Assembly (NCBI GenBank): GCA_050183765.1
Contig: JBFXAZ010000183.1
Span: 1-7,651, forward strand
DNA: 7,651 nt
Reading direction: 5' to 3'
From: JAFAZJ01 sp050183765
Lineage (GTDB): Bacteria > Pseudomonadota > Alphaproteobacteria > Reyranellales > Reyranellaceae
Part shown: in pieces, positions 1 to 5,594 of the stretch
Layout of the letters: every line of letters starts with the position of its first letter
How positions within the stretch are numbered: position 1 is the first letter of the stretch
The notes under the pieces: generated by a model
The model's input: only the letters and a program-made list of their open reading frames with translations
The model's database searches: none
What the model was told of the DNA's origin: nothing
Position numbers and translations under genes: made by a program

Positions 1-83
1 AGCGCAGCGAAGGACCTTGCGGTATCGCGGCCAGACGGTGGCGTGGAAGTCGTTCGCTCCACCGCGTGGTCCTTCGGTGCGCT
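1..83. repeat. Long imperfect inverted repeat, REP-like
   Basis: Bases 1-16 and 68-83 are reverse complements at 15 of 16 positions; the one mismatch is base 7 against base 77. Pairing resumes with bases 19-23 against 61-65, so the arms are about 23 nt around a loop of roughly 37 nt. The element may continue left of the window. It lies just beyond the stop codon of the minus-strand amidohydrolase (stop at 101-103), so it would fold at the 3' end of that mRNA. The right arm and the bases after it (68-95) resemble a short palindromic unit that I recall as common between genes in alphaproteobacterial genomes; that is memory, not a search. There is no T tract, so it is not a standard intrinsic terminator. 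Confidence 0.6.
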
Positions 84-100
84 CAGGACGACGGGTTGGC

Positions 101-940
101 TCATCCGCCCGACGCCATCATGCCGCCGAACACGCGCTCGCCGTTGCGCCAGGCGATGCGCTCGGCGACGTCCTGCGGCAGGTCGGCGAGCCAGGCGCGC
201 GAGTAGTTCGCGTGCTCGACCACGTAGTGCCAGCGCTCCGGCGTGAAGGTGTCGGTGCCGACCATGAAGCGGTCGGGGAATTCCATGAAGGCCGCACGCC
301 AGCCGGCGTCGACCCTGCCGCCCGAGCCCTGGTCGCTGCGGAAGGCGAGATCGCACCACAGGTTCTTGTGCCGGCGCAGCACCGCCACGACCTCGGACGG
401 CGCGATGAAGCCGGAATGCGCCCACAGCACGCGCGCGTTCGCATCCTGCCTGAACAGGCGATCGATGCAGTCGGCGTCGGAATGGGCGTGCAGGAAGATC
501 CTGTACTGCTTCGCCAGCTCGACCATGCGCCGCGGGATCGGCAGGTCGGCGGCGTCGCCGTAGAGGTGGAACTCGCCGATGGCGACGTACTTGTATTTGC
601 GGATGCGCTCCTCGACGTAGCGCAGCACGCCCTCGTCTTGGTACCAGGTCGACAGATCGCTGCGCCGGCGATAGGGCCGCAGCTGCGGCAGGACGAGCTC
701 GGGCGCCAGCGCGTAGAGCTTCTGCGTGCCGGCGTCGTCCGAACTCGACACCATCGCCCGCTTGAGCCCGGCCTTGCGCAGGATCGCGACGGCGTCGGCC
801 GGCGGCAGCACCTGCACCGCATCGTGGCTGTAGTGCAGATGGGCGTCGAAGATCGGCAGGCTGTCGGCGGCGCGCGCGGCGAACGGCGCAAGCGCCGTCG
901 CGCCGAGAAGACGGGTCACCGAGCGTCGTGAAAGCGTCAT
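101..940 (-). CDS. Exported amidohydrolase-family metal-dependent hydrolase
   Basis: This 279-residue protein belongs to the amidohydrolase superfamily (Amidohydro_2 type), TIM-barrel enzymes that hydrolyse or decarboxylate small molecules at a metal centre. The N-terminus has twin arginines (R5, R6) followed by a hydrophobic stretch and an A-x-A-like site near residue 24, which fits a short Tat-type signal and export to the periplasm. Candidate metal ligands appear in the usual order: H34 and H36 (FDAHLH), E123/H125 (GEFH), H151/H153 (HAHS), H175 (AHSG) and D230 (GTD). The end, with NGERVFG, resembles the NxxRxF closing helix of the family. The ATG at 940 is preceded by a G-rich stretch (GGGGGA) that can act as a ribosome-binding site. 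It is divergent from dps and no pathway partner is adjacent. The substrate is unknown. Confidence 0.85.
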   Translation of the reverse strand: MTLSRRSVTRLLGATALAPFAARAADSLPIFDAHLHYSHDAVQVLPPADAVAILRKAGLKRAMVSSSDDAGTQKLYALAPELVLPQLRPYRRRSDLSTWYQDEGVLRYVEERIRKYKYVAIGEFHLYGDAADLPIPRRMVELAKQYRIFLHAHSDADCIDRLFRQDANARVLWAHSGFIAPSEVVAVLRRHKNLWCDLAFRSDQGSGGRVDAGWRAAFMEFPDRFMVGTDTFTPERWHYVVEHANYSRAWLADLPQDVAERIAWRNGERVFGGMMASGG

Positions 941-994
941 TGTCCCCCGCGGCGATGTCCACCAATAGTCTATGCCAAGCCCGCCCCGACCCGC

Positions 995-1023
995 CAGCCG
1001 GGCGCCGGCGAAGGTCCCGGCTG
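995..1023. repeat. 8-bp perfect inverted repeat upstream of dps
   Basis: CAGCCGGG at 995-1002 and CCCGGCTG at 1016-1023 are exact reverse complements around a 13-nt loop. The right arm touches the FNR-type box that begins at 1024. No T tract follows on either strand, so a terminator is unlikely. It may be a regulator site, or chance pairing in GC-rich DNA. Confidence 0.4.
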
Positions 1024-1037
1024 TTGACGCAGATCAA
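1024..1037 (+). promoter_or_regulatory. FNR/FixK/Anr-type binding site of dps
   Basis: The sequence TTGACGCAGATCAA fits the FNR-family palindrome TTGAY-N4-ATCAA, with two half-sites around GCAG. Its centre is at about 1030.5. A -10-like hexamer lies at 1061-1066 (GATATT), which puts a likely start near 1072, so the site would be centred near -41.5, the class II activator position. Only the Dps-type gene lies downstream on this strand. The half-sites are seen directly; activation under low oxygen is inferred from the family. Confidence 0.65.
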
Positions 1038-1060
1038 GGCGTGCGCGGGCCCAACCGGAT

Positions 1061-1066
1061 GATATT
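1061..1066 (+). promoter_or_regulatory. Candidate -10 element of the dps promoter
   Basis: GATATT matches TATAAT at four of six positions and sits in a short AT-rich island (1060-1077), in sharp contrast with the GC-rich surroundings. There is no good -35 hexamer at the right distance; instead the FNR-type box covers that zone, as expected for an activator-dependent promoter. The predicted 5' leader is about 30 nt. Confidence 0.45.
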
Positions 1067-1102
1067 CATATTGAATTGCAGCAACGCACCGAGGACCGCC
1101 CC

Positions 1103-1597
1103 ATGAAACGCCCCTCAGTCAAATCCGCCCCGATCGACATCGGCATCAGCCCCAAGGCGCGCGACGAGATCGCCAAGGGCCTGTCGGCTCTGCTGGCCGA
1201 CAGCTACACGCTCTACCTGATGACGCACAACTTCCACTGGAACGTCACCGGGCCGGATTTCAACAGCCTGCACATGATGTTCATGACCCAGTACACCGAG
1301 CAGTGGAACGCGCTCGACGTGATCGCCGAACGCATCCGCGCGCTCGGGCACCGCGCACCCGGCACCTACAAGGAATTCGTCAAGCTCGCCTCGATCAAGG
1401 AGGTCGAGGGCGCGCCGCATTCGAAGGACATGGTCCGCCACCTCGTCGCCGCGCAGGAAGCGACCGCGCGCACCGCCCGCCGCCTCTTCCCCGTGGTCGA
1501 GGCCGCGAACGACCAGCCGACCGCCGACGTGCTGACGCAGCGGCTCGACGTCCACGAGAAGACCGCATGGATGCTGCGCAGCCTGCTGGAGGAATAG
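1103..1597 (+). CDS. dps: Dps-type DNA-binding ferritin-like protein
   Basis: This 164-residue protein is a Dps family mini-ferritin. Family members form 12-subunit shells that oxidise Fe(II) with peroxide, store iron and often bind DNA in stress. The ferroxidase ligands have canonical spacing: H45 (HNFHWN), H57 (LHMMF), D72 and E76 (DVIAER), matching the 12-15-4 spacing of E. coli Dps. The N-terminal tail has several Lys/Arg (K2, R3, K7), compatible with DNA contact. I chose the ATG at 1103 because GAGGA at 1091-1095 lies seven bases upstream; a TTG at 1076 would add nine residues but has no such site. It is transcribed alone, divergent from the amidohydrolase, with an FNR-type box in the promoter. 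Length is normal for the family. DNA binding is not proven by sequence. Confidence 0.93.
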   Translation: MKRPSVKSAPIDIGISPKARDEIAKGLSALLADSYTLYLMTHNFHWNVTGPDFNSLHMMFMTQYTEQWNALDVIAERIRALGHRAPGTYKEFVKLASIKEVEGAPHSKDMVRHLVAAQEATARTARRLFPVVEAANDQPTADVLTQRLDVHEKTAWMLRSLLEE

Positions 1598-1622
1598 GAT
1601 CGACGCGGGCGCGCGGCGATCG

Positions 1623-1802
1623 TCAGTCGCCCAAGGGGCCGTCGGCGCGTCCCTGATGCCGCGTACGGCACTTCGGGCCGGGTCCGCGCATATAGTGGCA
1701 CTCGGGCCGGTAGGCCCCGGCGACGTTCCGGACCAGCATGCGCCAACCCGCGACCAGCGCTTCGACCGGCGTGTTGCGGTGGATGAATCGCGCGATGGTC
1801 AT
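1623..1802 (-). CDS. Small hypothetical protein (59 aa) behind the DUF6894-type gene
   Basis: I do not recognise this ORF, but it looks coding. It runs from an ATG at 1802 to a TGA at 1623-1625, and most of its codons end in G or C, as in real genes here. The product begins MTIARFIHRNTPVEAL, is basic, and has a C-terminal half with two cysteines (C35 and C45) in a Gly/Pro/Arg-rich context and no membrane segment. The upstream DUF6894-type gene stops at 1812-1814 in the same frame, with only three codons between, so translation may be coupled; no separate ribosome-binding site is visible. The alternative is that it is readthrough sequence of the upstream gene or spurious. The opposite-strand frames are less convincing. 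Confidence 0.5.
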   Translation of the reverse strand: MTIARFIHRNTPVEALVAGWRMLVRNVAGAYRPECHYMRGPGPKCRTRHQGRADGPLGD

Positions 1803-1811
1803 GGCGCGCCG

Positions 1812-2045
1812 TCAGTTCGGCTTGCCGAGCGCCGAGGCGAAGGGCACGGTCAGGAGCGGCTCACCGCACTCGTCGCGGACCTGCATGGTCCAGCCGCGCC
1901 AGTCCTCCAGGCACGGCAGGGCGATCAGCGAGCGCACGATCCATTCCGCTTGCCGGCCCGCCTCCCGCGGGTCGCCCAGATCGAGGCCGACCCTGTCGAC
2001 CAACGATTTCCTTTCGCTGGAGCAGTGGAAATAGAGCCGGGCCAT
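1812..2045 (-). CDS. DUF6894-type small protein
   Basis: This 77-residue protein resembles the DUF6894 family of small proteins common in Alphaproteobacteria. It has the expected opening of an aromatic/His strand (MARLYFHC), a central stretch with D22 and G24 leading into a helix, and the closing pattern of tryptophan, VRDE, G and a hydrophobic P-F (M54-QVRDECGEPLLTVPF). The function of the family is unknown and no catalytic residues stand out. The start at 2045 is well supported: minus-strand AGGAGG (plus 2052-2057) lies six bases upstream. It is downstream of the ASCH gene with a gap of about 137 bp and upstream of the 59-residue ORF. Family membership rests on pattern recall, without a profile search. 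Confidence 0.72.
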   Translation of the reverse strand: MARLYFHCSSERKSLVDRVGLDLGDPREAGRQAEWIVRSLIALPCLEDWRGWTMQVRDECGEPLLTVPFASALGKPN

Positions 2046-2182
2046 GTGCTGCCTCCTGTGGGAAGCCTGTGCCTCCGACGGATACCAGCGACACCCGCGA
2101 TCGAAAATTCAGATGATCCCCCTAAGGGATTTCCCGGAGGCAGAGCCTGATCCTGACGCCGGCGCGCATGGGGACGGCGATA
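2046..2182. other. Intergenic gap between ASCH and DUF6894-type genes
   Basis: The 137-bp gap holds the ribosome-binding site of the DUF6894-type gene (2052-2057) and a weak hairpin near 2115-2129 (ATCCC, five-base loop, GGGAT). On the minus strand this hairpin is followed within about ten bases by a run of four T's, so it could be a weak terminator for the ASCH gene. No clear promoter is seen, though the gap is large enough for the small gene to have its own. Confidence 0.3.
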
Positions 2183-2665
2183 TCAGGGATCCGCGTGCTC
2201 CGGCGGCCAGACGATGGTGAAGCGCTCGAACACCGCCGGCATGCCGTCGTCGTAGTCGAAGCCTTCGCGCGCGGCGAGCGCTCGATGGTACTCGTTGTGC
2301 GCGCGCAGCCAGTCGGCGCGGGTGCGATCGCCCTCGCCCTCGTCCCAGGCGAATGCGTCGTCGACCTGGTTCACCGGCTTCACCGCGACGTCGGTCGTGC
2401 GCCAGATCGCCGCCGGCCGGTCGCGTCCGTCGAGCACCACGCAGTAGCCGCCGATTCGTGCCATGCCCTCCTTGCCGGTCTCGATCTGCTGCACCAGGCA
2501 GCAGGTCGCCCGCTTGCGGCCCTCGAGCACGAGGCCGAGCAGCTTGTCGGAGAGTTCCTCGGTCCAGCCGAAGCGCGCGACGTCGTAGTCGGTGTCGGCG
2601 ATGCCGCGCGCGGCGCGGAAGGCCGCGAAGAAGGCGTCGGTCCGCGGCGTGCGGGTGTTGGGCAT
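2183..2665 (-). CDS. ASCH domain-containing protein (YhfF-like)
   Basis: This 160-residue protein matches the ASCH superfamily, a beta-barrel fold related to PUA domains and thought to bind RNA or nucleotides; some ASCH proteins hydrolyse N4-acetylcytidine. Recognisable parts are FGWTEELSDKL (32-42), the lysine/arginine-rich loop GRKRAT (49-54) corresponding to the G-x-K-x-x-T signature, the strand AAIWRTTDV (85-93), and the conserved acidic block AFAWDEGEGD (104-113) followed by a helix with W119 and H123. These are typical of the larger YhfF-like group. The ATG at 2665 has only a weak GGGA upstream. The cyclase gene lies upstream but is separated by a strong terminator. Natural substrate unknown. 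Confidence 0.85.
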   Translation of the reverse strand: MPNTRTPRTDAFFAAFRAARGIADTDYDVARFGWTEELSDKLLGLVLEGRKRATCCLVQQIETGKEGMARIGGYCVVLDGRDRPAAIWRTTDVAVKPVNQVDDAFAWDEGEGDRTRADWLRAHNEYHRALAAREGFDYDDGMPAVFERFTIVWPPEHADP

Positions 2666-2677
2666 GGTTGCTATCCC

Positions 2678-2693
2678 GGAGCGGCGGCGCTCC
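2678..2693. repeat. Small hairpin in the ASCH leader
   Basis: GGAGCG at 2678-2683 and CGCTCC at 2688-2693 pair perfectly around a four-base loop. It lies between the cyclase terminator and the ASCH start codon, so it would fold in the 5' leader of the ASCH mRNA. It may be chance in GC-rich DNA. Confidence 0.3.
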
Positions 2694-2694
2694 C

Positions 2695-2730
2695 AATGAA
2701 AAGCCCCGCCGGCGCGCGCCGGCGGGGCTT
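2695..2730 (-). terminator. Intrinsic terminator of the cyclase gene
   Basis: Bases 2701-2730 form a perfect 30-bp palindrome with 15-bp arms; allowing a minimal loop, about 12-13 base pairs of very GC-rich stem remain. On the minus strand the stem runs straight into CTTTTCATT (2703 down to 2695), a short T tract. It begins 17 bases past the end of the minus-strand cyclase gene, the expected place for its terminator. On the plus strand only two T's follow the stem, so it points one way. Confidence 0.85.
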
Positions 2731-2747
2731 CGCCGATCCGGACCGGA

Positions 2748-3839
2748 TCAGGTGACGGCGATCGGCCCGCCGTTGGAGCCGGTCGCGCCCTTGATCGGCG
2801 CCGGCGAGAAGATGTAGGCGAACTGGTACTTCTTGTCGGCGATCAGCCCCTCGAAGTTCAGGTTCTCGTGGTTGAAGATGCCGTTCTTGCAGATCAGCTC
2901 GCCGTGCACGGGGAAGGCCAGGTTCTTGTCGGGGTTGGGCACGACCTCGGTCGCCCAGGTGTCGGCGCCGGTCAGGCAGACGCCCTTGTCGACGCACCAC
3001 TTCGCGACCTCGAGACCGATACCGGGCTCGCCGCCATTGAACTTGTCGTTGTTCTTCATCCACAGCTTGCCCCAGCCCGTGTTGAAGAACACCGCGTCGC
3101 CTTCCTTGACGTCCGCCTCCTGCATGCCCTGCTTCTGCAGCGCGGCGCGCAGGTCGGCGAGTTTGATCTCCTCGCCGGCCTCCATCATCTTGCCCTTCAC
3201 CGCCTCGACGTCGAACAGATGGCCGCGGGTGAAGAACGGCTTCACGTGCTCCACGCCGAGCTTCTTCATGCCATAGGCGCTGGCCATCTCATACTCGGTG
3301 ACGCCGTTGTAGTAGCGCATGTCGTTCATGTCGCCATTCTTGCCCATCTGGATGCCGATATGGGCCAGGCCGTCGAACTGCGTGCCCGTCTGGCCGATCT
3401 CGGTGGCGAGGAACTCGTCATGGTAGATTAGCTTGTTGGCGCCGAACGGACCGCCGGTGGGCGTGCCGGGAATGCGCAGGGTGAAGGCGCGCTCGCCGAA
3501 TTTCGGCATCGCCGCCTCATACACGCGTCCGATGCGGTAGATCTTGCCGTCCTTGATCAGCTTGGCGGCATCGAGAACCTTGGCCGGGGTGATCCAGTTC
3601 GAGGCGCCGGCCTGGTCGTCCTTGCCCCACTTGGGATGCGGCCACCACGGCTTGTCGCTCATCGCCGGCGCCGCCGTCTTCGTCGTCTGCGCCTGCGCCG
3701 CCTGCGCGATCAGCGTGCCGGCCACCGCCGCGCCGCCCAGCACGCTGGCGCCGGTGATGAAGCTGCGACGCTCGGGGCTGTCGGGCTCGCCGGCGGCGGC
3801 CTTCAACTCGTCCTGCTGCTCCAGGTATTTTGAGTCCAT
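2748..3839 (-). CDS. Tat-exported cyclase-family (kynurenine formamidase-like) hydrolase
   Basis: This 363-residue protein belongs to the Cyclase family (PF04199), metal-dependent hydrolases that include bacterial kynurenine formamidase. The first 50 residues are a Tat-type signal: twin arginines R24-R25 in ERRSFITG, a hydrophobic stretch (31-45), and an A-x-A site before Q51, so it probably works in the periplasm. The metal-site motif is GTQFDGLAH (152-160), where KynB enzymes have HxGTHxDxxxH; the second His is Gln here, as in the long cyclase-like subgroup. Further family marks are GDAVFFNTGW (247-256) and a C-terminal H312 with E325 in the HxxLxxxGIxxxEN pattern. The start at 3839 has GGAGG six bases upstream. 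It is divergent from cobW and ended by a strong terminator. Since key ligands differ, formamidase activity should not be assumed. Confidence 0.87.
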   Translation of the reverse strand: MDSKYLEQQDELKAAAGEPDSPERRSFITGASVLGGAAVAGTLIAQAAQAQTTKTAAPAMSDKPWWPHPKWGKDDQAGASNWITPAKVLDAAKLIKDGKIYRIGRVYEAAMPKFGERAFTLRIPGTPTGGPFGANKLIYHDEFLATEIGQTGTQFDGLAHIGIQMGKNGDMNDMRYYNGVTEYEMASAYGMKKLGVEHVKPFFTRGHLFDVEAVKGKMMEAGEEIKLADLRAALQKQGMQEADVKEGDAVFFNTGWGKLWMKNNDKFNGGEPGIGLEVAKWCVDKGVCLTGADTWATEVVPNPDKNLAFPVHGELICKNGIFNHENLNFEGLIADKKYQFAYIFSPAPIKGATGSNGGPIAVT

Positions 3840-4024
3840 GGTGTTCCTCCGTTGCGGCCCCGCTTGTTCGTCCCCGCGGCGGCTCGACCGGAACCCTCGA
3901 CCCAGTTGATGGAACAGTCAACGGAACAACTCGTGAAGCCATCGTTTGTTCATCGGGCGCGCCAGTTGTCCGACCCGACGCTTGCCCTCTTGACCGGACC
4001 GGCGAAGCGACCGAGCGTGCGCGC
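3840..4024. promoter_or_regulatory. Divergent cyclase/cobW intergenic region with tandem 12-bp repeats
   Basis: The 185-bp gap must hold both promoters. Bases 3905-3916 (GTTGATGGAACA) and 3917-3928 (GTCAACGGAACA) are adjacent direct repeats matching at 9 of 12 positions. They also contain an inverted repeat, GTTGA at 3905-3909 with TCAAC at 3918-3922. A TTGACT on the minus strand inside this block could be a -35 for the cyclase gene, but no good -10 follows. I see no Zur-like AT-rich palindrome, which often controls COG0523 genes. A regulator site is possible but not shown. Confidence 0.35.
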
Positions 4025-5101
4025 ATGAGCCTGTTCGATCCCGACCGGTCCGCCCAGCGCATGCCCGTGGCGCTGATCACCGGCTTTCTCGGCAGCGGCA
4101 AGACGACCCTGCTGAACAAGGTGCTGCAGGATCCGCGCATGGCGCGCTCGCTGGTGCTGGTCAACGAGTTCGGCGAGGTCGGCCTCGACCATCTCTTCGT
4201 GCAGTCGGTCGACGGCGACATGGTGCTGCTGCAATCGGGCTGCGTCTGCTGCACCATCAAGGGCGATCTGGAACGCACCTTGCGCGACATCGCGCGCAAG
4301 CGCTTCAACGATCAGCTCGCGCCCTTCGACCGCGTGCTGATCGAGACCACGGGCCTGGCCGACCCGGCGCCGATCGTGGCGCTGCTGCTCAACAATCCCG
4401 GCACGGCGCACGACTACCGGCTGGATGCGATCGTCACCACGGTCGACCTGGTCAACGGCGCGAACCAGCTCGACGCGCAGGCGGAAGCGGTCAAGCAGGT
4501 CGCCGTCGCCGATCGCCTGCTGCTGACCAAGGGCGACCTCGCCGACGACGCGGCGCGCGGCGCGCTCGACGCGCGCATCGCCGCGCTCAATCCCGGTGCG
4601 CGGCGCCACGAGGTCGCGCACGGCTCGATCGATCCGGCGCTGCTGTTCGACGCGGGTCCCTTCGATCCCGCGGGCAAGACGGAGCGGGTACGCGACTGGC
4701 TGGCCGCCGAGTCGCACGAGGACGGTCACTCGCATGGGCATGGGCATGGGCATGATCACGAGCACCCTCACGGCCACGCCGATCGCAACCGCCACGATGC
4801 GCGGGTCGGCAGCTTCTGCCTGACCTTCGAGGAGCCGCTCGACTGGACCGTGTTCCACCGCTGGCTGTCCGCCGTGCGCGCCAACTGGGCCGACCGTTTG
4901 CTGCGGGTGAAGGGCGTGCTCAACGTAGCCGGGGAGAGCCAACCGCTGGTGATCCACGGCGTGCACAACACCTTCCACCCGCCGACGACGCTGGCCGCCT
5001 GGCCCGACGAGGATCGCCGCTCGCGCCTCGTCTTCATCACCCGCGACCTGTCGCGCGAGATGGTCGAGGCGAGCTGGCAGCAGATGCGGGAGATGGCGTA
5101 G
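4025..5101 (+). CDS. CobW/COG0523-family GTPase, metal chaperone
   Basis: This 358-residue protein is a G3E GTPase of the CobW/COG0523 family, which delivers metals (zinc or cobalt) to client proteins in the cytoplasm. Visible motifs are Walker A GFLGSGKTT (20-28), NEFGEVGLD (47-55), the metal-binding C-x-C-C at C73, C75, C76, ETTGLADP (107-114) and the guanine-specificity motif TKGD (168-171). A His-rich linker (231-257, eleven His) precedes the CobW C-terminal domain (about 261-341). The His tract and CxCC suggest metal storage or transfer; zinc is the usual guess, but CobW-type cobalt delivery is not excluded and no cobalamin gene is nearby. The ATG at 4025 starts just before the domain; no strong ribosome-binding site is visible, and ATG 4061 is an alternative. 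It ends one base before the tspO-like stop. Confidence 0.92.
   Translation: MSLFDPDRSAQRMPVALITGFLGSGKTTLLNKVLQDPRMARSLVLVNEFGEVGLDHLFVQSVDGDMVLLQSGCVCCTIKGDLERTLRDIARKRFNDQLAPFDRVLIETTGLADPAPIVALLLNNPGTAHDYRLDAIVTTVDLVNGANQLDAQAEAVKQVAVADRLLLTKGDLADDAARGALDARIAALNPGARRHEVAHGSIDPALLFDAGPFDPAGKTERVRDWLAAESHEDGHSHGHGHGHDHEHPHGHADRNRHDARVGSFCLTFEEPLDWTVFHRWLSAVRANWADRLLRVKGVLNVAGESQPLVIHGVHNTFHPPTTLAAWPDEDRRSRLVFITRDLSREMVEASWQQMREMA
4733..4754 (+). repeat. CATGGG hexanucleotide tandem repeat encoding His-Gly
   Basis: CATGGG is repeated three times perfectly from 4733 to 4750, followed by CATG. It encodes the alternating His-Gly part of the His tract in the CobW-family protein. Each unit is six bases, so gain or loss of a unit keeps the frame and changes the number of histidines. 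Confidence 0.85.
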
Positions 5102-5102
5102 C

Positions 5103-5594
5103 TCAGGCGTTGAGACGCCAGATGCTGGCGTTGAGGATCGTGGCGAAGCCGACCCAGGCCAGGTAGGGCAGCAGCATCGCCGCGGCGAGCGCGTGATGGC
5201 GCCGGAACGCCGCGATCGTGCCGATGATCGCGACCAGCAAGGCAACGATGATCGCCAGCGCCAGGCCGATGCGATGGACGCCGAAGAAGACCGGCGTCCA
5301 GGCGGCGTTGAGCGCGAGTTGCGCGAACCACCAGGAGAGCGCGCGGCCTCCTCCCGTCCAGCCGGCACGGCGCCAGACCAGCCAGGCCGACAGCGCGATC
5401 AGGACGTAGAGCGTGGTCCAGACCGGCGCGAAGACCCAGTTTGGCGGATTGAAGGACGGCTTGCTGAGGCCGGCGTACCAGACGGGATCGACGGCCGGGC
5501 TGAACAGCGCGCCGGCGACCGCGACGACGGCCACCGCCGCCACGAAGACGCCCAGCATCGGCAGGTCTGCGGAAATCGAACGGCTCGCCATCAT
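5103..5594 (-). CDS. tspO: TspO/MBR family membrane protein
   Basis: This 163-residue protein is a TspO/MBR (tryptophan-rich sensory protein) homologue, a five-helix membrane protein that binds porphyrins and, in Rhodobacter, affects tetrapyrrole and photosynthesis gene expression. Five hydrophobic segments are seen at about 12-32, 53-74, 86-104, 109-129 and 136-157. Conserved marks include WYAGLSKPSFNPP (39-51), W59 with LY (62-63), N96 with W99, P101 and FF (103-104), and PYLAWVGFATILN (143-155). Length is normal. The start is one of two adjacent ATGs (5594 or 5591), after AGGA and a G run. The open frame continues further upstream, but that part has no TspO similarity. It converges on cobW with a one-base gap and is divergent from the 114-residue exported protein. 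No pigment genes are in view, so its ligand is unknown. Confidence 0.92.
   Translation of the reverse strand: MMASRSISADLPMLGVFVAAVAVVAVAGALFSPAVDPVWYAGLSKPSFNPPNWVFAPVWTTLYVLIALSAWLVWRRAGWTGGGRALSWWFAQLALNAAWTPVFFGVHRIGLALAIIVALLVAIIGTIAAFRRHHALAAAMLLPYLAWVGFATILNASIWRLNA

Noticed and set aside
17..931. A 304-codon open frame on the plus strand opposite the amidohydrolase
   Set aside because: The minus strand carries the full set of amidohydrolase motifs and a signal peptide; the plus frame shows no family pattern.
1598..1622. Possible terminator between dps and the 59-residue ORF (GATCG at 1598-1602, CGATC at 1617-1621)
   Set aside because: The pairing is short, the inside pairs poorly and no T tract follows on either strand.
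1656..2150. A 164-codon open frame on the plus strand opposite the DUF6894-type gene
   Set aside because: The minus strand has a good ribosome-binding site and the DUF6894-like pattern, and the second small minus ORF has better codon bias; the plus product looks like random GC-rich sequence.
3907..3922. FNR-like box in the cyclase/cobW gap (TTGA...TCAA)
   Set aside because: The half-sites are spaced two bases too far apart for the FNR family (six bases between TTGAC and ATCAA on the minus strand instead of four), so it is reported only as a repeat.
3830..4024. N-terminal extension of the CobW-family protein back to 3830
   Set aside because: It would overlap the cyclase start and ribosome-binding site and add 65 residues without similarity to the family; the ATG at 4025 places Walker A near the N-terminus as usual.
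3950..5368. A 472-codon open frame on the minus strand opposite cobW
   Set aside because: The plus strand has every G3E GTPase motif. The minus frame is a His/Arg/Val-rich shadow with no recognisable domain.
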